NCBI RefSeq assembly: GCF_009709555.1
Contig: NZ_WJBG01000140.1
Span: forward strand, 1-64,000
DNA: 64,000 bases
Direction: 5' to 3'
Source: Streptomyces blattellae
Lineage (GTDB): Bacteria > Actinomycetota > Actinomycetes > Streptomycetales > Streptomycetaceae
In this document: piece by piece, positions 1 to 8,048 of the stretch
Position numbering within the stretch: the stretch's first letter is position 1
How the letters are laid out: each line of letters opens with the position of its first letter
Notes under the pieces: generated by a model
Told to the model about the DNA's origin: nothing
The model's database searches: none
The model's input: the letters and a program-made list of their open reading frames with translations, nothing else
Program-made: the position numbers and the translations under genes

Positions 1-50
1 TGAACCGCCCCGGCTCGAATGGAGACTCGATTTCGTGAAAGGATCGAGTC

Positions 51-377
51 ATGGCACGACCTTCCTCCTATCCGCTTGAGCTGCGCCGTCGCGCGGTGCG
101 CATGGTCGCCGAAGTTCGCGGCGACTACCCGACCGAGTCCGCCGCGATCAAGGCCGTGGCCGAGAAACTGGGCATCGGCTCGAATGAGACGCTGCGCAAG
201 TGGGTGCGGCAGGACCAGGTCGACTCCGGGCAGCGGCCGGGGACGACGACGGAGGAGTCCGCGCAGATCAAGGCGTTGAAGAGGGAGAACGCTGAACTCA
301 AGCGGGCGAACGAGATCCTGAAGGCTGCGGCGAGTTTCTTCGCGGCCGAGCTCGACCGGCCACACCTGCGCTCGTAG
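51..377 (+). CDS. IS3-family transposase OrfA (HTH protein)
   Basis: A 108-aa protein starting MARPSSYPLELRRRAVRM. It has the HTH_Tnp_1 (IS3/IS911 OrfA) arrangement: a winged helix-turn-helix region in roughly residues 10-60, then a leucine-zipper-like helix (residues about 75-100, ALKRENAELKRANEILKAAA) that would mediate multimerisation. Stop at 375-377. Near its end the run TTTCTT (335-340) is a plausible slip site for the -1 programmed frameshift that makes the OrfAB transposase. OrfA alone normally binds the terminal repeats and modulates transposition. Confidence 0.92.
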   Translation: MARPSSYPLELRRRAVRMVAEVRGDYPTESAAIKAVAEKLGIGSNETLRKWVRQDQVDSGQRPGTTTEESAQIKALKRENAELKRANEILKAAASFFAAELDRPHLRS

Positions 378-430
378 CGTTCATCGACGAGCACCGGGAC
401 CGCTTCGGCGGTGTCGAGCCGATCTGCCGC

Positions 431-1303
431 GTGCTGTCCGAGCACGATTGCAAGATCGCCCCATCCACCTACTACGCCCACAAGAAACGACTCCAGAACC
501 CGTCCGCGCGAACCGTGCGGGACGAGGAACTCAAGGAGCTGATCCAGGAGGTCTACACGTCCAACTTCCGTGTCTACGGGGCAAGGAAGATCTGGCGCGA
601 GCTGAACCGCCAGGGCCACCGGGTGGCCCGCTGCACCGTCGAGCGGCTGATGCGCGAGATGGGCATCGCCGGCGCCGTGCGGGGCAAGAGAGTGATCACC
701 ACGATCCCCGACGAAACGGCCGACCGGGCACCGGACCGGGTGGACCGCAAGTTCGTCGCCGACGCACCGAACCGCTGCTGGGTCGCCGACTTCACGCATG
801 TGGCCACGTGGGCGGGGGTCGTCTACGTCGCCTTCGTCGTGGACACCTTCTCCCGCCGCATCGTCGGCTGGTCCGCCTCCACCTCCAAAGAGACCCAACT
901 CGTCCTGGATGCATTGGAGATGGGGCTTTGGCAGCGCGACCGTGAAGGCCGCCCCCACATCCCTGGCGAGCTGATTCATCACTCAGATGCGGGCAGCCAG
1001 TACACGTCGTTCAAGCTCGCCGAACACCTCGACGCCGCCGGCATCGCGGCCTCGATCGGCTCGGTCGGCGACGCCTACGACAACGCGCTGATGGAGTCGA
1101 CGATCGGCCTGTACAAGACCGAGATCATCAAGCCCCGCCGCCCCTGGAAGACCCTGAGCGAGGTCGAGCTGGCTACCGCCGAATGGGTTGACTGGTACTG
1201 CCACCGCCGACTCCACGGTGAAATAGGCCACATCCCGCCCGTCGAATACGAGACCAACTACTACCTGGGAACCACGAAACACCAGGTCACAACAACCATC
1301 TGA
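431..1303 (+). CDS. IS3-family transposase OrfB (DDE integrase domain)
   Basis: At least 290 aa in the -1 frame relative to orfA. The open frame begins upstream (about 362) and reads FIDEHRDRFGGVEPICRVL, the HTH_21 start of OrfB. The protein is therefore probably made mainly as an OrfAB fusion, and the GTG at 431 is only a nominal start. The retroviral-integrase-like core has all three acidic residues in recognisable contexts: D in WVADFTHV, D in HHSDAGSQY, and E in DNALMESTIGLYKTE. Length and motifs fit a full catalytic domain with no internal stop. Confidence 0.92.
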   Translation: MLSEHDCKIAPSTYYAHKKRLQNPSARTVRDEELKELIQEVYTSNFRVYGARKIWRELNRQGHRVARCTVERLMREMGIAGAVRGKRVITTIPDETADRAPDRVDRKFVADAPNRCWVADFTHVATWAGVVYVAFVVDTFSRRIVGWSASTSKETQLVLDALEMGLWQRDREGRPHIPGELIHHSDAGSQYTSFKLAEHLDAAGIAASIGSVGDAYDNALMESTIGLYKTEIIKPRRPWKTLSEVELATAEWVDWYCHRRLHGEIGHIPPVEYETNYYLGTTKHQVTTTI

Positions 1304-1330
1304 GATCTCTATCGAACTCGGGGCGGTTCA

Positions 1331-1612
1331 CACTCCCGGGTGACCTGGATCCAGGCACTCGACTTCGCCGAGTCCGTGGCCGAACGCGACGGCGCCCTCA
1401 TCCACCTCACCGCGCCCGGGCACGTCCCCCGGCCCGCCCCCACGGACTTCGCCGAGGCGGCCGGCGCCTACGCGCGGGCGATGCGAACCCTCGCCCAGCA
1501 CGTCCCCGTCGTCGGCCTCGACGCGGCCGAACTCGCTCACCCGCCCCGCCAGGACGGCTGCGCACACCGCGAACTCGGGCGGAACAAGCAGCAGTTGACG
1601 GTACGTTGGTAA
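1331..1612 (+). pseudogene. unidentified ORF fragment abutting the IS right end
   Basis: The reading frame is open from the IS boundary to a TAA at 1610-1612 (GTG at 1340, 90 codons). The product begins VTWIQALDFAESVAERDG. Codon composition is that of a streptomycete gene, but I recognise no family. No ribosome binding site precedes 1340, so this may be the 3' part of a gene cut by the IS insertion, the rest lying left of the window. It fills most of the 314-base gap before the next gene. Confidence 0.35.
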
Positions 1613-1644
1613 TCGACCTCGTGACGCACGGCAGGAGAACTCCC

Positions 1645-2454
1645 ATGGCAGACGGCCGGCCCGCCCCCGACCAGGAAGCACTGTCCAAGATCGACACCAC
1701 GGTGCCGCATTCCGCCCGCATCTGGAACTACTGGATGGGAGGCAAGGACAACTACGAAGTCGACCGGATCGCGGGCGACGCCTACCGCGAGACCGCCCCG
1801 AACATCGAGACCATGGCCCGCGCCTCCCGCCAGTACCTGATCCGCTCCGTGACCTTCGTGGCGGGCGAACTCGGCATCCGGCAGTTCCTCGACATCGGCA
1901 CCGGCCTGCCCACGTACGACAACACCCACCAGGTCGCGCAGCGGATGGCGCCCGAGTCCCGCATCGTCTACGCCGACAACGACCCGCTGGTCCTCCGGCA
2001 CGCCCAGGCCCTGCTCACCAGCACCCCCGACGGCGTCACCGAGTACGTCGACGCGGACCTGCACGAACCGGAGAAGATCCTGGAAGCGGCAGGCCGGATC
2101 CTGGACTTCGACCAGCCGGTCGCCCTCATGCTCATGGGCATCCTCGGCCACATCCAGGACTACGAGGAAGCCAAGTCCATCGTCCACCGCCTCCAGGCGG
2201 CCCTGTGTCCCGGCAGCTACTTCGTGCACTACGACAGCACGGACACGGACGAGGAACTCAAGCGGGCCCAGCAGGGCTACGACGACACCGGCGCCATCCC
2301 GTACGTCCTGCGCAGCCCTGAGCAGCTCGCCGCGTACTACGAGGGCCTGGAACTGCTCGAACCCGGCATCGTCTCCTGCCCCCTGTGGCACCCCGAGCCC
2401 GGCACCACGCCCGAGCCCACCGACGTCTACGGCGGGGTGGCCCGCAAGCCCTGA
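1645..2454 (+). CDS. S-adenosyl methyltransferase (PF04672/DUF574 family)
   Basis: A 269-aa protein of the actinobacterial PF04672 SAM-methyltransferase family. It has the family opening (SARIWNYWMGGKDNYEVDR) and a Rossmann SAM site around FLDIGTGLPTYDN, followed by IVYADNDPLVL. The ATG at 1645 is preceded by AGGAG at 1633-1637; the same frame opens at 1606 but without a ribosome site. The substrate of this family is unknown to me; members often sit beside XRE/DUF397 regulators. A paralogue lies at 61738-62556. The gene converges on pmt, with 62 bases between the stops. Confidence 0.85.
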   Translation: MADGRPAPDQEALSKIDTTVPHSARIWNYWMGGKDNYEVDRIAGDAYRETAPNIETMARASRQYLIRSVTFVAGELGIRQFLDIGTGLPTYDNTHQVAQRMAPESRIVYADNDPLVLRHAQALLTSTPDGVTEYVDADLHEPEKILEAAGRILDFDQPVALMLMGILGHIQDYEEAKSIVHRLQAALCPGSYFVHYDSTDTDEELKRAQQGYDDTGAIPYVLRSPEQLAAYYEGLELLEPGIVSCPLWHPEPGTTPEPTDVYGGVARKP

Positions 2455-2516
2455 CCCACCCGCCCAGCGGCGGCCGGGGGGCGGACCCGGGCTGTGGCCG
2501 GCTGGTCCCGGGAGCT

Positions 2517-4245
2517 TCAGATCCACGTGTCGAGCCACATCCTGGCCCGCCAGTCGGCGTACGGGATGGTCTGCCCCGTGTAGACCGGGAAGAAGTAGAT
2601 GAAGTTCCAGGCGATGAGCAGCACGAGCACACCGGCCGCCACCCCGCCCTGTATGCGGCGCTTGCGGGCCGCCCCCGGCGGCCCCAGCACCGCTCCCAGC
2701 ATCATCGTCACGGCCAGGCACAGATACGGCACGAAGACGACGGCGTAGAAGGAGAAGATCGTGCGGTCCTGGTACAGGAACCAGGGCAGATAACCGGCGC
2801 TCACCGCGCACAGGATGGCGCCGGCACGCCAGTCGCGGCGCAGTGCCCACCGATAGAGCAGGTATACGAGGGCGCAGCAGGCCGACCACCACAGCAGTGG
2901 CGTGCCGAGTGCGAGGATGGTCTGTGCGCAGTCGGTCGTCGTGCCGCAGCCGTCCTTGCCGGGTGCCGGCGACTCGTAGTGGAAGAGCACGGGGCGGCCG
3001 AGGACCAGCCAACTCCAGGGGTTGGACTCGTACTTGTGGGGAGTGTGCAGCCCCACGTTGAACTGGTACACCCCGTACTCGTAGTGCCACAGGCTGCGCA
3101 GCGGAGCCGGGATCCACGACCATGTGCCGCCGCGGCCGTCCGCCCAGTGGCGTCCGTAGCCGTCGTCGGACAGGAACCAGCCGGTCCATGTCACCAGATA
3201 CGTCGCCCCAGCGACCACCACGAGGGACAGCGCCGACCAGCCGAGTTCCTTGCGCAACACCGCCCGGTAGGGGTGGCGGGCGCCCGCCACGCGGCGGGAG
3301 CCGACGTCCCACAGCAGGGTCAGGACCACGAAGAAGGCCAGGAAATACGGGCCGCTCCATTTGCTGGAGGCCGCGAGTCCCAGGAAGAGGCCGGCCGCGA
3401 GCCGCCAGGGACGCACGCACTCCCGTCCCGGCATGGTCACCGGTGTGCGCGTCCGGTCGCACACGGCCGTCCTCACCGACCGGCAACGCCGCCGCGAGCC
3501 GGGCCCGTGCCCGGTCCCGGTCGATCAGCAGGCATCCGAACGCCGCCAGGGCGAAGAACATGACGACGAGGTCCAGCAGGGCGGTACGGCTCATCACCAC
3601 GTGCAGACCGTCCACCGCCAGCAGCGCGCCCGCCAGGCAGCCCAGCATCGTCGAGCGGAACAGGCGGCGGCCTATTCGGCACAGCATCAGCACCGACAGC
3701 GTGCCCAGGACCGCCGTCATGAAGCGCCAGCCGAACGGATCGAGGCCGAACATCCACTCGCCGAGGGCGATCATCCACTTGCCCACGGGCGGGTGTGCGA
3801 CGAAGGCTCCGGTGTCGGAGAGCGGGATCGCCTGGGGGTCCGCGAGTATCTGCGGGTCGGAGACCTTGCGGTCCGGCCAGGTGCCCTCGTAGCCGGACTG
3901 CAGCAGGGACCAGGCGTCCTTGGCGTAGTAGGTCTCGTCGAAGACGAAGGCCTGCGGGCGGCCGAGCTGCCAGAAACGTATCGCTCCGGCCAATACGGCG
4001 ACGAGTACCGGCCCCAGCCAGCCTGTCGCCTTCCCGAGGCGGTAGGCCGGCGCCGGGCTGAGGCCCATGGATTCCCAGAGACGAGTGGACGGCTTCGGAA
4101 AGGGCGGAACCAGGCGTTCACGGGTGTCGGTCCGGGGGCGTCCGGTGTACCCGAACTGGCGAATGCGCCAACGCCAGTTGTCGGGCGGCGGCGTCGGGCG
4201 GGTGCCGTCGAGGACAGGGGAACGGGGCGCGTTGCTACTCGTCAC
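2517..4245 (-). pseudogene. pmt: protein O-mannosyltransferase (Pmt), frameshifted
   Basis: The two halves of an actinobacterial Pmt lie in different frames. The N-terminal half (GTG at 4245) has the GT39 acidic loop motif FVFDETYYAKDAWS and several membrane helices. The C-terminal half (to 2517) has LAAGLFLGLAASSKWSGPYF, WSWIPAPLRSLWHYE and further helices. The break maps to a tandem duplication in GTGCGTGCGT (minus strand, 3411-3420). Removing one 4-bp unit restores one 574-aa frame reading GTGVRPWRLAAGL across the joint. As sequenced, the N-terminal frame runs on into meaningless antisense sequence to 1537. Pmt mannosylates exported proteins from polyprenyl-phosphate mannose. Loss in S. 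coelicolor is known to give phiC31 phage resistance. A sequencing error cannot be excluded. Confidence 0.88.
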
Positions 4246-4300
4246 CGGATGACCTTAAGTGTCACCGGATGACCTTAAGTGTCACCGGATGACCTTGAGC
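4241..4300. repeat. three tandem 20-bp repeats over the pmt start
   Basis: The unit GTCACCGGATGACCTTAAGT occurs at 4241-4260 and 4261-4280 exactly, and at 4281-4300 with two changes at its end. On the minus strand each unit has AAGG, six bases, then GTGA. Two units thus form seven-codon ORFs (MTLKVIR then TGA) starting at 4285 and 4265, and each TGA overlaps the next GTG. The last of these GTGs is the pmt start (4245). Confidence 0.95.
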
Positions 4301-4393
4301 AGTGACGTGTGGGGTGGGGTGGACGCAGCTCGCCCGGGGCGGCGTCCGAATCCCACCGGTTTCCGCCGATGGTGGGGCAGGTGCCGGGCGAGA

Positions 4394-5272
4394 TCAGCTC
4401 CGGCAGGCGCATCCCGTGGCGCTCTTGGCCGCGGCGACGGTGAGGGAGTGGTCGGTCGGCTGCTCGGCCGGTGTGCAGCAGGCGGTGACGCCGCAGCAGG
4501 AGTCGTCCGCCTCGGGCGTCGCGGTGGCGGGCTTGGCGGCGCGGACGATGGCGGAGTGCATGCCGTCGGCGAAGGAGTGGGTCGGGGTGATCTCGATGTC
4601 CGTGAAGCCGGCGGCCTCCAGGCCCGCGCGGTATTCGGCGAAGGACAGGGCTCCCGCGACGCAGCCGGCGTAATCGCCGCGCTCGGCGCGCTGCCCGGTG
4701 GTGAGGGTGTCGTCGGCGACGACGTCGGAGACACCGATCCGGCCACCGGGCCTGAGCACGCGGAAGGTCTCGGCGAAGACGGCGGGCTTGTCGACGGACA
4801 GGTTGATGACGCAGTTGGAGATCACCACGTCGATGGTGTTCGCGGGCAGCGGGATGGCTTCGATGGTGCCTTTGAGGAACTCGACATTGGTCGCGCCCGC
4901 CTTCTCGGCGTTGGCCAGGGCGAGGGCGAGCATCTCCTCGGTCATGTCCAGTCCGTACGCCTTGCCCGTCGGCCCTACGCGGCGGCCGGAGAGCAGGACG
5001 TCGATGCCGCCGCCGGAACCGAGGTCCAGAACCCGCTCGCCCTCGCGCAGTTCGGCGACGGCGGTGGGGTTGCCGCAGCCGAGAGAGGCGGCGACGGCCT
5101 CGGCGGGCAGCGCGTCGCGCTCGTCGGCGGCGTACAGGGTGGAGCCGAAGTTCTCGTCGACCTCGACCGGCTGCGGGCCGCAGCAGGCGCTGCTGCCTTC
5201 GGCGACCTGCACGGCCGCCGCCGCGTACCGCCGACGGACGGTTTCGCGCAGGTCGGTGGACTGCTCGTTCAT
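4394..5272 (-). CDS. arsM: arsenite S-adenosylmethionine methyltransferase
   Basis: A 292-aa protein with a SAM-binding motif I (VLDLGSGGGIDVLLS) and three cysteines placed as in ArsM: SLGCGNP, ISNCVINLS and YAGCVAGAL. These are the thiols that bind As(III) in the family. It would methylate arsenite to volatile or less toxic methylarsenicals in the cytoplasm. There is an extra CC pair near the N-terminus (residues 30-31) and a Cys-rich tail (SCCGVTACC and GCACRS) that could help capture As(III). It is transcribed divergently from arsR-aquaporin-arsC, with 115 bases of shared promoter region. Start chosen at ATG 5272; the upstream sequence holds a GGAG-like site. Confidence 0.92.
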   Translation of the reverse strand: MNEQSTDLRETVRRRYAAAAVQVAEGSSACCGPQPVEVDENFGSTLYAADERDALPAEAVAASLGCGNPTAVAELREGERVLDLGSGGGIDVLLSGRRVGPTGKAYGLDMTEEMLALALANAEKAGATNVEFLKGTIEAIPLPANTIDVVISNCVINLSVDKPAVFAETFRVLRPGGRIGVSDVVADDTLTTGQRAERGDYAGCVAGALSFAEYRAGLEAAGFTDIEITPTHSFADGMHSAIVRAAKPATATPEADDSCCGVTACCTPAEQPTDHSLTVAAAKSATGCACRS

Positions 5273-5320
5273 GACTCACTCCCAGATGACGGGGTGCGGT
5301 GCGGCCTCGGAGCGGCCTGC

Positions 5321-5378
5321 ATTGATGTCTATCGATGTTTCTTGACGCAAGCTTGCGCCTTGAATCGAAAAACGTCAA
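5321..5378. promoter_or_regulatory. putative ArsR operator/divergent ars promoter
   Basis: The arsM-arsR intergenic region holds two direct copies of ATYGATGT (5321-5328, 5331-5338), a perfect palindrome GCAAGCTTGC (5347-5356), and TTGACG at 5342-5347 mirrored by CGTCAA at 5373-5378. ArsR repressors usually bind dyads overlapping their own promoter. Which element is the operator is inference. Confidence 0.45.
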
Positions 5379-5387
5379 CATAGAGGT

Positions 5388-5762
5388 ATGTCGAAACAAG
5401 AGCTTGAGGTGATCGGCCAGGACGCCGCCTGCTGCCCGGGGCTGTCCGCCGCGCCGCTGGACGAGGACCAGGCCGCCGACCTGGCAAAGGTCTTCAAGGC
5501 CCTGGGTGACCCGGTCCGGCTGCGTCTGATGTCGCTGATCGCCTCGCGCGGGGCCGGTGGTGAGGTCTGCGTGTGCGAGCTGACGCCGGCCTTCGACCTG
5601 TCCCAGCCGACGATCTCCCACCACCTCAAGCTGCTGCGGCAGGCCGGGCTCATCGACTGCGAGCGGCGCGGGACCTGGGTCTACTACTGGGTGCTGCCCG
5701 GCGTACTCGACCGGCTCGCCGGGTTCCTGGCCACCTCGCAGACCGCCGGAACCGGCGCGTGA
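5388..5762 (+). CDS. arsR: ArsR/SmtB-family arsenic-sensing repressor
   Basis: A 124-aa winged-helix protein. The DNA-recognition helix lies in DLSQPTISHHLKLLRQAGLI, followed by the wing ERRGTWVYYWVLPG. Candidate As(III) ligands are the N-terminal pair Cys15-Cys16 and CVCEL (Cys61/Cys63) at the start of the recognition region. The N-terminal pair resembles the Corynebacterium ArsR arrangement rather than the E. coli one. It should repress the divergent arsM and its own operon until As(III) binds. ATG 5388 follows AGAGG. The stop overlaps the next gene's GTG (GTGA), implying translational coupling. Confidence 0.93.
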   Translation: MSKQELEVIGQDAACCPGLSAAPLDEDQAADLAKVFKALGDPVRLRLMSLIASRGAGGEVCVCELTPAFDLSQPTISHHLKLLRQAGLIDCERRGTWVYYWVLPGVLDRLAGFLATSQTAGTGA

Positions 5763-6496
5763 GCGCGCCGCTCGGCCGTCGGGTCGCCGCCGAGGTGATC
5801 GGGACCGGGCTGCTGGTCGCCGTGGTGGTCGGCTCCGGCATCCAGGCCACGGAGCTGTCGCGCGATGTCGGCGTGCAGTTGCTCGCCAACTCCCTCGCCA
5901 CCGTCTTCGGTCTGGGCGTGCTGATCGTTCTGCTCGGGCCGGTGTCCGGCGCGCACTTCAACCCCGTCGTCACCCTCGCCGCCTGGTTCACCGGCCGCCG
6001 TGACCCGGACGGCCTCAGCCTGCGTGACGTCGCCGCGTACGTGCCTGCCCAGATCGCCGGTGCCATAGGCGGCGCGGTCCTGGCCAATGCCATGTTCGCC
6101 GAGCCGCCGGTCACGTTCTCCACCCACGACCGGTCCGCCGGGCACCTGTGGCTCGGCGAGGCGGTCGCGACCGCCGGGCTCCTCCTCGTGATCTTCGGGC
6201 TGGCCCGCGTCCGCCGTGCGAGCATGACGCCGGTCGCCGTGGCCGCGTTCATCGGCTCCGCGTACTGGTTCACCTCGTCCACCTCGTTCGCGAACCCGGC
6301 CGTCACCATCGGCCGGACCTTCACCGACTCCTTCGCCGGCATCGCCCCGGACGCCGTGCTCCCGTTCGTCGCCGCCCAACTGGCCGGGGCCGCCCTCGGT
6401 CTCGCCCTGCTCCCCGTGCTCTTCGGCCCTCCGACGCTCACCGCAGCGCAGCCCGCCCTCACCGACGGCGAGCCCGGCCTGGCCGCCGCCCGCTGA
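5759..6496 (+). CDS. aqpS: MIP/aquaglyceroporin-like channel of the ars operon
   Basis: A 245-aa protein of the major intrinsic protein family, with about six membrane helices and the two half-helix signatures HFNPVVTL and FANPAVTIG (NPV and NPA boxes). GTG 5759 overlaps the arsR stop by four bases. Located between arsR and arsC, it matches the AqpS-type arrangement described in Sinorhizobium: arsenate is reduced to uncharged arsenite, which then leaves the cell through the channel down its gradient. No Acr3 or ArsB pump gene is seen, so the channel may be the main exit route; that is inference. The gene could instead be a general glycerol/water channel recruited here. Confidence 0.88.
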   Translation: MSAPLGRRVAAEVIGTGLLVAVVVGSGIQATELSRDVGVQLLANSLATVFGLGVLIVLLGPVSGAHFNPVVTLAAWFTGRRDPDGLSLRDVAAYVPAQIAGAIGGAVLANAMFAEPPVTFSTHDRSAGHLWLGEAVATAGLLLVIFGLARVRRASMTPVAVAAFIGSAYWFTSSTSFANPAVTIGRTFTDSFAGIAPDAVLPFVAAQLAGAALGLALLPVLFGPPTLTAAQPALTDGEPGLAAAR

Positions 6497-6517
6497 CCCA
6501 CCCGAAAGACATCCGCC

Positions 6518-6931
6518 GTGCACACTCCAGCTCAGCGTCCGTCCGTGCTCTTCGTCTGCGTCCACAACGCCGGCCGATCCCAGATGGCAGCCGCCTTCCT
6601 CACCCACCTCGCGGGCGACCGCATCGAGGTCCGCTCCGCCGGCTCCGCCCCGGCCGACGCGGTCAACCCGGCCGTGGTGGAAGCGATGCGCGAGGTCGGC
6701 GTCGACATCTCCGCCCAGACCCCGAAGGTCCTGACGACGGAGGCGGTCCAGGCATCCGATGTCGTGATCACCATGGGGTGCGGCGACGCGTGTCCCGTCT
6801 TCCCCGGCAAGCGCTACCTCGACTGGCAGCTCGACGACCCTGCCGGGCAGGGCGTCGAGGCCGTGCGCCCCATCCGCGACGCGATCGAGACACGCGTCCG
6901 GACACTGATCTCGGACGTGGCACCCGGCTGA
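6518..6931 (+). CDS. arsC: arsenate reductase, LMW-phosphatase-like
   Basis: A 137-aa protein with the low-molecular-weight tyrosine phosphatase fold. The P-loop nucleophile motif CX5R is CVHNAGRS (Cys14 to Arg20), and an Asp lies in the later segment YLDWQLDDPAGQG. Actinobacterial enzymes of this class reduce As(V) with mycothiol and mycoredoxin, although the co-reductant cannot be read from this sequence. GTG 6518 lies 21 bases after the aquaporin stop, so it is the third gene of the arsR operon. It supplies As(III) for the channel and for ArsM. Confidence 0.92.
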   Translation: MHTPAQRPSVLFVCVHNAGRSQMAAAFLTHLAGDRIEVRSAGSAPADAVNPAVVEAMREVGVDISAQTPKVLTTEAVQASDVVITMGCGDACPVFPGKRYLDWQLDDPAGQGVEAVRPIRDAIETRVRTLISDVAPG

Positions 6932-7309
6932 CGGCCGGCGGACCGCCGCCGGACCCATGGCCGACGCGGTCCGAGGCCGACCGGCTGCGGGGGCCCGGTG
7001 GTTGGGCCGGGAGTCAGGGCTTGACGTGGTCCGCAGAGCGGCTGGGAGAGCTGGTGTGGGACCGAGTGCCGCTCGCTTCGTGGGATGCCCGGTGGCCGTA
7101 GGGTCGTCGGGGTGCCGCTGCGACGGTGCGGGCCGTTACCGGACGGCTGCCGCGTTCCTCGCGCGGGCGCGAGGCGGTCTCCCCGCGGAGCGACGGTCCG
7201 GCGGAGCGACGGTCCGGCGGAGCGACGGTCCGGCGGAGCGACGGTCCGGCGGACGGCCTGCCGAAGGAGCGGTCCGGGTGGGATGCGGCTCGATCGGTCA
7301 GGAGGGCCC
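6932..7309. other. gene-free stretch after the ars operon
   Basis: About 380 bases with no credible gene on either strand. It contains the 16-bp tandem repeat listed separately. A GGAGG at 7301-7305 belongs to the decayed gene at 7310. Confidence 0.6.
7185..7253. repeat. 16-bp unit repeated four times in tandem
   Basis: GCGGAGCGACGGTCCG is repeated exactly four times from 7185 to 7248, then the first five bases start a fifth copy. It is non-coding as far as I can tell and lies 60 bases upstream of the SRPBCC remnant. Confidence 0.97.
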
Positions 7310-7614
7310 ATGTCAGGACCGTTCGAAGCGGTGATCGAGGTCGATCGTCCCGTCGAGAAGGTCTTCGCCTGCCTCGCCGACGGACGCAACGATCCGCAGT
7401 TCAGTCGAAGAACAGCGTGACGGCACGCGAAGGCGGATACGCCCTGGAGCCGCTGACCGACCGCACGACCCGGGTCCGCTTCTTCAACACTCCGGAAGGC
7501 CACGGACTGGGCAAGCTCATCGTCGGCCTGGCGCTCGCCGCCGCCCGCAAGGACGCCGACAGCTTCGGCGCGCGGATCAAGTCAGCAGCCGAGGCGGCGA
7601 TCGGCCCGGACTGA
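7310..7614 (+). pseudogene. decayed SRPBCC (polyketide-cyclase-like) gene
   Basis: ATG 7310 follows GGAGG and encodes MSGPFEAVIEVDRPVEKVFACLADGRNDPQF, the typical start of an SRPBCC ligand-binding protein. This frame ends at 7420. The C-terminal end of the same fold (VTAREGGYALEPLTDRTTRVRFF, then a basic C-terminal helix) continues in another frame to 7614. A normal family member is about 140-150 aa; here roughly 40-50 residues of the middle are missing and the frame is broken, so an internal deletion is the simplest reading. No function is expected. Confidence 0.72.
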
Positions 7615-7775
7615 CGCGCGTGCGGTGCACTGCACATGCCTGCACAACTCCCCTCTCCGCTCCGCAGGTTGCGGCCCGGAGACCGGCGCCACGGGCCTGG
7701 TGACGACGGTCGCTGACGGCTACGTTGACAGAGCGGGAACCGAGTTGGACGACGCGGCGGGCTTGGGGGGACGGG

Positions 7776-8048
7776 ATGAAACGGCGGTGGCGGCTCGGCG
7801 TGGCGGTGGCCGCAGGGGCGGCGGCGCTGCTGCTGCTCACGGGGTGCGGCACCCCGACGGATTACAGCGAGATCGTCACGTTCACCGACGAGCACGGCCG
7901 TGTCTGCACCGCGGCGGTGGTCGTCGACCAGGAGCAGAACGAGGGCGACGACTACGAGATCTCCAGCCTCGACTGCGACTACCCCCCGGAGGGCCAGACA
8001 CCGGGTCCCACCCGCTACGCGCCGCTGCCGGAGCGGGATACGGAGTAG
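7776..8048 (+). CDS. small putative lipoprotein
   Basis: A 90-aa protein with a lipoprotein signal: basic start MKRRWR, a hydrophobic stretch, then lipobox LLTGC with the Cys at about residue 24. The mature part is acidic and contains two further Cys (VCTAAV and LDCDYPP) that could form a disulfide. ATG 7776 is preceded by a run of G (GGGGGGACGGG) acting as ribosome site. I do not recognise the family. It would be anchored to the outer face of the membrane. Confidence 0.7.
   Translation: MKRRWRLGVAVAAGAAALLLLTGCGTPTDYSEIVTFTDEHGRVCTAAVVVDQEQNEGDDYEISSLDCDYPPEGQTPGPTRYAPLPERDTE

Larger units (their letters stand above)
1..1330 (+). mobile_element. IS3-family insertion sequence, complete
   Basis: The element is bounded by inverted repeats. 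The first 12 bases (TGAACCGCCCCG) recur as the reverse complement at 1319-1330, and the match continues imperfectly to about base 25. It contains two overlapping-frame transposase ORFs in the usual IS3 orfA/orfB arrangement. The left end coincides with base 1 of the window, so the target-site duplication cannot be checked; the bases after the right end begin CAC. Both ORFs and both ends look intact, so the copy may still be mobile. Confidence 0.93.

Noticed and set aside
1537..3410. Extension of the pmt N-terminal frame to a 902-aa product
   Set aside because: Beyond the 4-bp duplication the sequence is not Pmt-like and then lies antisense to the methyltransferase gene. The real C-terminus is in another frame.
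7185..7253. CRISPR-like array
   Set aside because: The copies are directly adjacent with no spacers and a 16-bp unit, so it is a simple tandem repeat. No cas genes in the window.
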